A stretch of DNA of 64,000 nucleotides from Adiantum capillus-veneris (taxonomy: Eukaryota > Streptophyta > Polypodiopsida > Polypodiales > Pteridaceae): positions 3,041,001 to 3,105,000 of the forward strand of contig CM043963.1 of assembly GCA_014529385.2 (NCBI GenBank). Direction: 5' to 3'. Positions within the stretch are counted from its first letter, which is position 1; each line of letters opens with the position of its first letter. Positions 21,431 through 30,729 of this stretch are shown here, piece after piece. Below the pieces are notes generated by a model. The model was not told the DNA's origin, ran no database searches, and saw nothing but the letters and a program-made list of their open reading frames with translations. Position numbers and translations under genes: made by a program.

Positions 21431-21509
21431 ACCTCCCACTTAAAGGCGACTGTGCCTTTAAGCAAGAGAACCTAGTCTAAAGACTACAAAAGGCGAGAGA
21501 AAATCACTC

Positions 21510-21860
21510 TCAACCAATGCCCACTGGCTGGCTGTGATCGTGTGCGTTCGGCTGTCCTGCTCCCGTGTATGTCCATACACCACCAGACGTACCGCACACG
21601 TATTGCAAGTATGTACGCAATACCTGCATATCTCCCTCGTGCACTATGCCATCATCAGTCAACAAACGACTGACAACCCCAATTGCAAATGCTCCCACTG
21701 TAGCTGCGATATCCGGTCTCAAGATCAACATCTCATACATGAGACCACCGAATGCCGATGCAATGCTAGCGGGCCTTGCTAGCTCTACGGAGCATGCATC
21801 AACATATATATCCCTGGCAATAGGTATCTTTGACTTATAAGGCGTGTCAGCCACATGCAT
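21510..21860 (-). pseudogene. Copia RNase H end fragment, family D
   Basis: Minus-strand text includes ASAFGGLMYEMLILRPDIA followed by a helix ending in VLRTYLQYVCGTSGG. This is the conserved segment before the copia RNase H domain. It is followed by the purine tract and 3' LTR. RT proper and the RNase H catalytic residues are not seen, so only a relic remains. Confidence 0.7.
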
Positions 21861-22285
21861 CTCTTGACTGTCCGCAAAAGACGCATCAACCTGTTGGCAA
21901 CCTCAGAGCAAACCAGCTGCTCTAGGTGTCTCCTGGAAGACACATCTTGCACAACTATATCCCTATGCTCACAGAAAGGAATGATTGCATAATCGCTGAC
22001 ATCTCAGCCTCCTCTGCAATCATCCACTGCAAACATGACCACTCAATCTATTGCGACTCACTAGAGCTCTCATGCTCTAACTCCTTATGCATAGACTCTT
22101 GCACAACGTCCTCCTGTCGTGACTCACTAGAGCAAGACCGCTCTACCTGTCTATCCTGCATAGAAGTATCTCGCACAACTGACTCTCTACTTTGCTCGGT
22201 CACTAGCAAAGCATGCATGTCTGACTCTATCACCTCTCTGTGTGACTGCTCAAGTCGTGCCCCAGCTGTGTGCACAACGAGCTCA
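21861..22285 (-). other. Acidic Ser/Glu-rich linker, family D
   Basis: In the minus sense this reads as Ser-, Glu- and His-rich low-complexity sequence (for example around 22050-22200). It lies where integrase and reverse transcriptase should be, and no motif of either is visible. It may be the integrase-RT linker left after deletion. Confidence 0.45.
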
Positions 22286-23062
22286 CTACTCTGCACTCCA
22301 TGAAAAGCACCCTGCAACCCATAAGCAAAAGAGACTGTCCGGGTCTCTCGCTCTCTGCATGGCTGTAACAAGATTGAGACTCGACCATTTCGCACCAGTA
22401 CTACGTGCAATGGGTAAACCGTAACCTGTACCACTCCTGGAACCTCTCGCAATCACTAGCGAACCCAAATGCATCACAAAATCTCGCTCTCGTAGCGAAA
22501 TCTGACATCCACTATCCTGTAACTGTCTGACTGAGATCAAATCCCGTCTCAGATCTGGCACATAACGCACATGACGCAGGCTAAATCTCATACCGCTAGG
22601 CAAGGACAAACATATGTCTCCTGCACCCTGAATGTCATACACAAAACCATCAGCCATGTGCACACAACCAAGTCTCCCACTAGAAAACGTGCTAAACCAC
22701 TCACGATGCGACGTGACATGGAAAGTAGCATCTGAATCTAGTAACCAAGGTGAAGACAATGTGCAATCCGATATGCAATCCATAGACATAAGATCGTCTG
22801 AAGACAAGCTAGATGTAAATGTGACATTGCCGTCACAAGCATACTCAGTAACCACCGTACTGATCTCACTAGCATCTGTCGTGCCCAAATCTGCATCACG
22901 CATCTGTCGCCTCCGTTGTCTCAAATGCCTGAAACATCGACGCCTAATGTGCCCTCTATGTCCACAATGCCAACATGTCAAGTCTCTATGCCGTCGAGAC
23001 TTGCGTGTGGGACCAATCTCTCCCATGGACATAGAAGTGGGACTAGACTCCCCAGTAGACAT
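22286..23062 (-). pseudogene. Family D nucleocapsid and protease
   Basis: The 258-codon minus-strand frame contains one CCHC knuckle (CWHCGHRGHIRRRC) near residues 36-49. A Ser/Thr/Asp-rich stretch follows, then a copia protease with PWLLDSDATFHVTS, in which the usual DSG active site reads DSD, then the VRYVPDLRRDLISVRQL motif that closes the protease/pre-integrase region. The Gly-to-Asp change would be expected to impair the protease. Gag upstream (23072-23359) is joined with an apparent deletion and frame change. Confidence 0.75.
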
Positions 23063-23071
23063 GGATGTCGC

Positions 23072-23359
23072 TTACATAGCATGTAAACTCTGCCATAAAG
23101 CATGAGTTGTAGTCTCCCGCGAGACCTGCCAATAAACAGACTCAACCAGATGCAAATGAATCGTAGACATGGCTAACTCATCAAGATCCTGCCAATCATC
23201 ATCATGCATAGACTTGGGCTTCGCCGATAAACCACGCAAGGGTTTATCCTGCCCCAAATCCGCCAATGCAACAAGCATATGCTCCTTCCAAGCAACAAAA
23301 TCTGCACCATCAAACTGTGTCAGACCATAACGCTCGAAGTCAAATGAAAAATCAGCCAT
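23072..23359 (-). pseudogene. Family D gag N-terminus
   Basis: The frame starts MADFSFDFERYGL and continues with the copia gag opening (FDGADFVAWKEHMLVAL, then LAMSTIHLHLVE). It stops after LWQSLHAM, about a third of the way through a normal gag, and the following zinc-knuckle frame is in another phase. The Trp-Lys helix and the Leu-rich second helix are diagnostic of copia gag. The start Met was chosen because the motif begins right after it; the longer upstream extension has no similarity. Confidence 0.7.
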
Positions 23360-24830
23360 AATGCTCGCAAAAGAGCAACCAACAATGAGTAGCAAATGTT
23401 AACCAAATCAGCCCTAAACTGGCTCGAATCGCATCAACAAAAGTCTGCAAATATGGCTGTAAATCAGCCCCAAAACAGCCCCAAAATTCAGCTCTTAAAC
23501 AGCTGCATAAACAAGTCACAAATGTGTCCCAGATCAGCCTACAACTGAGCCATACATGGACACCTGCAAAGAGGAAACAATGGCTGAAAATTCAGCACCC
23601 AAATAAGCCCTCAAACCTACCTGTAAACTTGTAAACCTGTAGTTGAAACCTGCTGAAAAACCTCAAGCCATTAGTGCTCAAATTCGGCTACCTAGCTCGT
23701 AGCCACACAAGCATACATCACAATACTCACTCCTGTGAGTGTGCCAAGATAACTGTACGCCGTGAGCGAATCACCAAGCCCACACTGTGCGGTATTGATG
23801 CATACACGCACAAATCTCCCACTTGTAGAGAACACCGCACGCAAATGCTGAGTGCAACCCGCAATCTCTACCTAGATCGCATAAATGATACGCATAAAAC
23901 TCCTAGGAAAATTTCGCCAGAGTTTCGTCAGTAAAACGGCCACAAAACCAGTAACCAAACTGACTGCACGCTCAAAACCATGAGCAACCAAAGCGCATCA
24001 AACCGCACTCCAAATGCATACACCAATCTCCAGACTTTGCATACATCATTGCAAACACCTGCAAATCTAGTACACAAATATTTGCTCTACCTGTGACTGC
24101 CAAAAAAACATGCTCGAGGCATGCATTGTCGAGCTCAAAATGCAATCACATTAGTCTCCCTGAGCATCAAACCACATAACGCATACATTGTATCCTCCCA
24201 CCTATGAGGAAACTTGCAACAAATATCACTCTCACATTTGAGAGCAAACCATGTGTGGAATCCTAGACACACAATAAACAACTGCTGCTGCAGAAAATTC
24301 AGCGTTCAGAATTTTAAAATTCTGATATGACGAGCGCGTCCGGAGCATGCCAAAACCCCAAGGTAGACTCCTAGATCACATGTATCCGAGTTTGGGTGTG
24401 AAAGCTATGCCAAAAAAGGCTGTTTTCGGCCCAAAAACGCAGCAAAAACTTGCTGCTGCTGCAGAAATTTCAGAGGTCAAAATCAGCTCAAATAGACATC
24501 ACCATTGCGTCCGGAGCGTGCCAAAACCCCAAGTTACACCTTAACCTTGCATAAATCGCATTCCGTATGTAAAAGTTATGCAAAAAACACTGTTTTTGGG
24601 GCCCGAAAAATGACCTGCGGAAATGAAAATCTGCATTCTTCCTGCAAGTATGGTTGCAAATAACCATACACACTTGCAATACACTCTTCCCTCAAGCTTG
24701 GGAATGCCCCTCAAGCTTCCATGAGCACAGATCTGGTGGTTGCTCACCGATCTCAAGCTTCCACCGAAAGCGAGCTCACCATAGCTGAAAGCTCACTTCT
24801 CTGTAGCACTCCATCTGACGCGAAGCCAAA
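23360..24830 (-). other. Family D long leader with tandem-like repeats
   Basis: About 1.5 kb of untranslated leader separates the primer site from gag, unusually long for 190-bp LTRs. Plus 24336 and 24507 both start gcgtccggagc and are followed by tgccaaaaccccaag, giving a diverged ~171-bp tandem repeat (about 24283-24640). The segment 23664-23765 is inverted relative to 20724-20823. No gene is seen. Confidence 0.6.
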
Positions 24831-24842
24831 GCTCTGATACCA
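24831..24842 (-). other. Primer binding site, family D
   Basis: In sense this is TGGTATCAGAGC, an exact initiator-Met site, two bases after the 5' LTR. Identical sites occur at 20532-20543 and 21032-21043. Confidence 0.9.
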
Positions 24843-24844
24843 AT

Positions 24845-25034
24845 TGAAGGGGATCGGGGAGCACCACAGACGGAGAGTGAGCGAGAGAAGGAGACACACG
24901 ACACACAAATATGGGTGGGGAGACTCAAAGAGTGAGGAGCCCCCTATACACTTATGCTATGTATAAGGTATACAAGTCAGTGGGCGCCCAGACTCTGGGC
25001 GGCCGGGCAAGGCACAGGCGCCTATACCCCAACA
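24845..25034 (-). repeat. Family D 5' LTR (subtype 2), outer
   Basis: 190 bases, TGAAGG...CCCCAACA, followed by target duplication gccgg. This is very short for a copia LTR. Confidence 0.92.
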
Positions 25035-27590
25035 GCCGGTCTATGCTGAACCCATGTGCCTGAAACCATGATGTCATCTCCCCATACCAGCATGTTGTAT
25101 CTCCTTGTATGGCTAACTGTCGAGAGGATTCAAGTGCTATGCGAGCATATCTGTCTCTAGGAAGTTCCCATGTGCGGTTTATGAAGGAGACTGATCTGGT
25201 GAGCGCCTCCACCACAATTGGAGGGGCCGCTAGCTCTGCTCGGATAATGGCCCGTGGTATTGATGCCTTGGCTCTAATGAGCCGCGAGATCATAGAGACG
25301 AGAGGTTTATCCATGTTTCCCCATCCGTCTGAGCGACCCGTCCTCCCGTGGTGATCCAGTGAAGGTCCCCATATCTCGGTTCCATAGAGCAATGCTGAAG
25401 CCACCAAGATGTCAAAGAGCCAGAGCTTCGTCCGGGGTTCCTGAAACTGAACTTGCGAACACATCCTCTCCAATCTACCCAATGCTGCGTGGGCTCTAGT
25501 AAGTCTGGTTTCTGCTGCTCTTCTGAGTGAGAATGTAGGTCCGCTAAAAACCACTCCAAGGTAAGTGCAAGCGTCTGTGTACTCCACAGTCTCCTGGCCG
25601 TATGTGAGTGTAGGTGCTGACCTCCTGATCCACTGTGGGGTGGTATTAAACACCATAACCTTGGTTTTACCCAGGTTGACAGACAAACCACTTTCGTGGG
25701 CAAACGTATGCAGAGCATCCAATTGATGTTGCATTCCCTCTGGGGATTCGGAGATCAACACTATGTCATGAGCATATAACAAAAGTGGAATCCATATCCC
25801 TGCCAACTGAGCACCTTTATCCCCATCGCTATCAATGTAGTCAGAAATCTCATCCACATACATACGGAAAAGAGTGGGAGAGAGCGGGCAGCCCTACTTC
25901 ACCCCAATAGTGGAGTGAACCGGTGTAGAAAGTCTCTCCGGGGTGCGTACATGCCCTACTAGTGATCTGTACAATGCCATGATCCCCCAAATGAGTTCTG
26001 TGGGTACTCCCATTTCCTGTAATTTGCGCATCAGTCTAGCTCTGGGTACCGTGTCGAAAGCTTTGCGGAAGTCCACAAAGCTACAATAGATCTGTCTCCC
26101 ATGAGATCTGCCTTCCTCGATGATGGCCCTGAGTGTTAGGATATGGTCAAGAGTAGAGAAGCCTCTCCTGAATCCTGCCTGCCTAGTTGCACGTATTCCT
26201 TCCCTCTCTGCCCATCTACTCAGCTGTTGCTCAAGAATGGATGCATACAACCGTGCCAGTTTGTGCACAATCATAATAGTGCGATAATTCCCAGGCTCCA
26301 TGGGCCCTGGGGTCTCCTGATTTGAAGATAGGTACGATTGTAGATAGGCTCCAAGTGTCCGGTAGGCCCTCACACATGGCACGGTTAAACATAACTGCTA
26401 GAAGCTCTGCTAGTAGGTCTTTGGCATGCTTGAAATGCTCAGCTACTAGGCCCTCATGATCATATGCTCTCCCAGTCTTCATCCTGTCAATGGCTTTCTT
26501 CACCATTTCAGCAGTGAAAAAGACACATGTATGTGGGCATGGGTCGGGGGGGTTGGGGAGGGGCGGCTGTCCAGGTACTGTGTACAAAGATGATGCGTAC
26601 TGACCCCATGTCTCTGTGGAGGAAATAGTAGGGGGGGGGGGATTGCTCATGAAAGAGCCGCCACGCCTCACGCGAGTCTTGACTCAAGAATAGCTGATAT
26701 AGATCCTGCTCGAGTCTAGCCAAGAAAGCCCTCTTCTTCCGCCGCACCAGGCATCGGAAGTCCATCTGTGACTGTCTGTGAGTGACGTCCCCCAATAGCA
26801 CCTCCCTCTGAAGTCTGGCTCTAGTCTGGCGGCACTCCTTATCGTACCAGCTGTTCTGAGGCATGCTCCCAAATCGGCGGCTCTGCTCAGGCTGGGTTTG
26901 TGGGTATGCTTCAGCTGCTGCCTCATGTAATGTCTGTGTCAGTATAGTAGTTAGCTCCTCCAGAGGTCGCCCCGGGTCCTCAATGCATAGGCGTTTGTAG
27001 ATTCCGTCCATGTATACAGAGTCCGTCTCCCTCGTGAATGTGTAGCGAGTAGGGGCTGCTACTCGTGGCCTATGTGCTACATTGAAATGGAAGGAGATGG
27101 TCATTGACACCAGAGCATGATCCACCGCCACCCTGACCGGTCTCGGCCCAACTGTGAGATCGTGGATACTAGAGATGAGATTCGGTTGTGCCATGACATA
27201 GTCCACCGTGCTGGCTCCATGTTTGTGTGGGAAGCATGTAAAACCTCCCGCAGCAGGAAATCTCTGTAGGCCGTTCAAGATGGCCAATCCATGTGCAGTG
27301 CCCATGTCTATCAGGTGTCGCCCATACTCAGTATATTCCATATCGTGTGATAGTTTGGAAAGACCCGTCTCTGCCACATCTATCTCTCTTAGCATCTCCT
27401 CTGAAGTATCATAAAACACTGCCTGGTGATGGGCAATCCTAGCATTGAAGTCCCCGAGGATGATAATGTCACCGTCCCTAGAGAACTCCCATATGTCATC
27501 ATCCAAAATAGAGAAAGGGGACCGTCCTCTGGGTGGTGCATAAACTGATGTACTCGGGGGAAAGTAACAAATAGCTAGATAGAGGTATCT
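25035..27590 (-). pseudogene. LINE A ORF2: endonuclease and reverse transcriptase
   Basis: In the minus sense an APE-type endonuclease starts mid-domain (YLAICYFPPSTSVYAPP near 27575) with catalytic-loop text GDIIILGDFNARI (27475-27437) and HGASTVDYVM. An Arg-rich linker follows, then RT with GRAYDHEGLVAEHFK, a fingers region, VDFRKAFDTVPRARL (first catalytic Asp), GCPLSPTLF and a catalytic box that reads YAHD at 25765-25776 instead of YADD. Defects: a frameshift at the G run 26631-26641, another near 26300, and a stop at 25894-25896 just before GCPLSP. The N-terminal part of the endonuclease and all of ORF1 are missing, so it was 5'-truncated. Confidence 0.88.
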
Positions 27591-27621
27591 GCCTGTCTCT
27601 GCTTTTCAGTCTCACCCACAT

Positions 27622-27624
<3 letters not shown>

Positions 27625-27655
<31 letters not shown>
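27625..27655. repeat. (GA)n between LINE A and LINE B
   Basis: About 15 GA units. It forms the 5' boundary of both LINEs, which point away from each other. Confidence 0.97.
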
Positions 27656-27656
<1 letters not shown>

Positions 27657-30636
27657 CTATATGCATCTGGATCTTTGTTCAGGTCTCATTTCTCTTATTC
27701 CGAAAGGGGGTGACACCACTCAGCTTTGCAAGTGGAGACCGATTACCCTACTCCCTTCGGTCTATAAGATATTAGCGTTGCTGATCAGCCATCGCTTGCG
27801 ACCGTTCTTACCAGATATTATCCACAGTTCTCAGACGGGCTTTGTCATGGATCGATGCATACTGGATAATATCTTTACTTTTTATGAGGCAGTAGAGTGG
27901 GCCAGATCATCTTCTGAACCTCTCGCTTTCTTCATCCTTGACTTCGAGAAAGCATACGATCGTGTTGAGTGGGACTTTCTCGAAGGATCATTAGCCAGGA
28001 TGGGTTTCCCTTCGAGATGGATATCAGGCATTTCCGCTCTCTTCAGGACTGCCAGCAGTGCTATTACCATTGGTGGTCGTGTCAATCGCAGTTTTGAGCT
28101 CTCTCGATCTGTCCGTCAGGGATGCCCTTTAGCAGCATATCTGTATCTGTTTGTGGGAGAGACTATGTTTGACTTTCTTCGTGCTCAGAGTCATGCATTC
28201 CGTGGCTTGACCATGCCAGTACCTTCAGCTCCGGACCTTATCGATCAAGAGTTTGCTGATGACACTATGCTGATGTTGCGCTATTTGCTAGCAGCTCTTG
28301 ATGCCATGCGGGGAGCCCTGGAGGTTTTTTGCACTGCCAGTGGAGCACGCATTAATTAGCATAAATCCTATGGGTTATTGGTTGGCAGTGATGACATACC
28401 TACTTGGGGGGTAACTGATGGTTTCACATGGCTGCAGCCAGGTCATACATGCAGATATTTGGGCTTTCAGATTGGATTAGACGTTTCCTCACAGTAGCAG
28501 TTTGCACCCGTGCTGCAGTCTATTCGCAGGAAGCTTTGTCATTGGTCTTCACGTCACCTGTCGTTGGCTGGCCGTGCATTGGTCGCCAACCAGGTCATTT
28601 TGGCTACAGTATGGTATACGGCCTCCTGTTGGATGCTGCATTCTAGAGTGATAGCTCAGCTCCGCAGACTCGTGCGGAATTTTTTATGGAGTGGCACAGA
28701 TGGGACTACTGATACTCGTGCTTGAGTTTGTTGGTCTACGATTATTCGTCCTAGATCAGAGGGTGGCCTTGGCATTATTGATCCAGAATTACAGAGCCGC
28801 GCCCTTCTTACCAAGCTTATTGTTCGGGGTCTTTTTCCCGGCCAAGAACCTTGGAAGATTCTTCTTCTGGCCGCTCTTTCCACAGCGACTCCGCGCCACG
28901 GCACTAGAGATGGCCATACTTGGCAAGCAGGGTATCGTTTTCTCTTTACGGATGCCCCCTTGTGCACCAGCACTCGCTCACCCTTCATCCGATCGCTCCT
29001 TCAGATTTGGGTATCCATGCGACGAGCTATCAAACGCTCACCTCTCTCATGCCGTGAGGAGATTGAGCGCCAGCCTCTCATTTGGAATGATGCAGTTCTT
29101 GATTCTTCGGTTAATCCATCCCGTCAGCTTGGAGAGCGGACTCACATAGATTGGGCTGCTTGGGACACTGGCCCTGCTGCCTCTATGTGGCTATTTCATG
29201 AGACACGTATGTTGGATGCAGATTTTGTGGCGGAACATTATGACATTGGTCGCGGGGTAACAGACAGACTGCTTGAGATTGGCTCTGCCATTCCTTCACA
29301 TTGGGACGCAGTCATGCGAGGCACAGCTCAGATGCCTCCACATTGTGGCTGGGAAGGCCTCTTTACTCAGAGCACTCTCTTATTAGTTCGTTTCGACACC
29401 ATGCTGTTCACAGTTGATACTGACTACTCTTCGGGGATGCATGCTAGGTTGACATATGCTCCTACCTCTCCACGCCTTGTCTACCCCGGCGCTCTATGGG
29501 AGGCCATACGAGTAGTTGGCTCCCGCGGGAAGCGTCGTCGTGTTGACCCCCGTTTTGCTCCCGCTCATGCTGCACTTTGGAGGCTTTGGGTGTGGGAGGG
29601 TCGTGCCCTATCTCAGCTTTATTGGGACCCAGGAGAGTGGCATTGGCCTCACTCTAACCCCACCGGCGTAATTGGAAGATTCGCTTTGATGAGACAGCAC
29701 CCAGAGCAGCCCACTCGTATGCGTTTCTGGTTACATTCAGGTCTCTCCCATGCCTATCTACAACAGTTTTGGTCAGCCATCTGGGATTTACATGTGGCTC
29801 GTCGTATTTCCTTTTTCCTGTGGATGACTGCACATGCGGGACTTCCAGTTGGGACTTGATTAGCTTCTATGGGTCATGATCCGTTATGTACTCGTTGTTC
29901 TTTGCGCCTACCTGAGTCACCTGCACACTGCCTTTGGTCATGCTCGTCTTCTCATGCAGTTTGGCTAGCAGTTTGCTTTTTACTTAGCAGAGCTGGTGTT
30001 CATCATGGATTTCTCACTTGGGGATCTGTCTCCTGGTTGATGCCGATGCCCGGACCGCATCTTTTCTATGAGGGCTCAGACACAGATCCAGCTCTTATGC
30101 TTACCATGACTGGTTACCGGCGAGGGACTTTGGCTATGTTACCACAGATTGCTTGGCAAGGGGATCCTCAGACACGAGATGAAATCTTCTCAGTCATCAC
30201 TAGCATTGCACTCTGGAATGTTTGGAGAGCTCGTTGTCTTCATATTCTCAGTGCGGCTTCCCAGCTCCTACCAGTTACCCTCACTGCCATTTGGCTGGAC
30301 ATAATTCACACCCTCATTTGGCAGTGGGATTCTTCCTCAGGTACATCTAGAGCAGCCGAGGCTCGTCGATTTGACTTCCTTCGGCGTTGGGCCCGATCTC
30401 CACTCTTCTTCGCACTTACAGGTGGACAGATTACATGGCATTATGCACCTCCTCAGTGGTTTCTCCTCCACTCCTCATACAGACCACCATGAGCTTGTTC
30501 TAGTCGAGTTGTCACTATAGTGGCTCTCAACCTTACATTCAGCTTGTACACCCCACGTGATAGGCTATTTTGGCATCCGCTGGGGATTATCTTGTACTCA
30601 GTAATATATAGCCCTGCTTTTTCCAAAAAAAAAAAG

Positions 30637-30642
<6 letters not shown>
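27656..30642 (+). mobile_element. LINE B (5'-truncated non-LTR retrotransposon)
   Basis: It begins abruptly just before the RT domain at the end of a GA tract and ends in an A-rich tail (30625-30642), followed by another GA tract. The endonuclease and ORF1 are lost by 5' truncation, a normal outcome of target-primed reverse transcription. Sequence and domain details differ from LINE A, so it is a different family. Confidence 0.88.
27661..30492 (+). pseudogene. LINE B ORF2: reverse transcriptase and zf-RVT tail
   Basis: One forward frame runs for 2.83 kb with only four in-frame stops: TAG 28357, TAG 28495, TGA 28723 and TGA 29857. RT motifs in order are SGLISLIPKGGD, KWRPITLLPSVYKI, QTGFVMDRCILDN, FILDFEKAYDRVEW (first catalytic Asp), VRQGCPLAAYLY and EFADDTMLM (FADD catalytic box). 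Then come the thumb and connection, including HLSLAGRALVANQVIL. The C-terminal zf-RVT has CTRCSLRLPESPAHCLWSC followed by a Trp-rich helix. Such enzymes copy their RNA at a nicked chromosomal target. The catalytic Asp pair is intact but the stops prevent a full product. Confidence 0.9.

Positions 30643-30687
<45 letters not shown>
30643..30687. repeat. (GA)n after LINE B, upstream of host gene
   Basis: About 22 GA units follow the LINE B poly(A). Host sequence resumes at 30688. Confidence 0.97.
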
Positions 30688-30691
<4 letters not shown>

Positions 30692-30705
30692 GCTCATTTT
30701 TGCAG
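30692..30705 (+). promoter_or_regulatory. Possible 3' splice site before the trihelix gene
   Basis: A pyrimidine-rich run ending in tttttgcag lies just before 30706, and the next in-frame ATG is at 30730. This would make 30706 the start of a coding exon and place both LINEs in an upstream intron. No upstream exon was identified, so a plain 5' UTR is equally possible. Confidence 0.35.
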
Positions 30706-30729
30706 GTTTGGTTGGCACTATCTGGCACA

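Larger units (their letters stand above)
19877..25034 (-). mobile_element. Composite of short-LTR copia elements (family D)
   Basis: The block is bounded by TGAAGG...CCCCAACA ends and a perfect TSD gccgg (19872-19876 and 25035-25039). Five LTR copies, all the same way round (sense minus), lie at 19877-20070, 20546-20700 (truncated), 21046-21239, 21245-21430 and 24845-25034. Primer sites are at 20532, 21032 and 24831. Two LTR subtypes alternate: one with taggcgaccg near its end (19877, 21046) and one with gggcggccgg (20546, 21245, 24845). It inserted into LINE A. Confidence 0.85.
18837..27624 (-). mobile_element. LINE A (non-LTR retrotransposon), split by short-LTR copia elements
   Basis: Sense is minus: a 5'-truncated endonuclease starting at the GA tract (27625), reverse transcriptase to 25035, a 5.2-kb insertion (19877-25034), then the C-terminal zinc region (19871-19045) and a ~200-bp 3' UTR ending at 18837. 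The coding sequence rejoins in frame when the insertion and one copy of TSD gccgg are removed. Frameshifts and an active-site change show it is inactive. Confidence 0.88.

Noticed and set aside
22632-23105. 157-codon plus-strand frame
   Set aside because: Shadow of the family D nucleocapsid-protease frame on the opposite strand, which has the recognisable motifs.
24283-24640. CRISPR-like or satellite array
   Set aside because: Only two diverged copies with no regular spacers; this is a leader duplication in a eukaryotic retroelement.
30520-30729. Upstream extension of the trihelix frame through an Arg-Glu repeat
   Set aside because: It reads LINE B 3' UTR, poly(A) and GA repeat in frame by chance; conserved protein sequence begins later.
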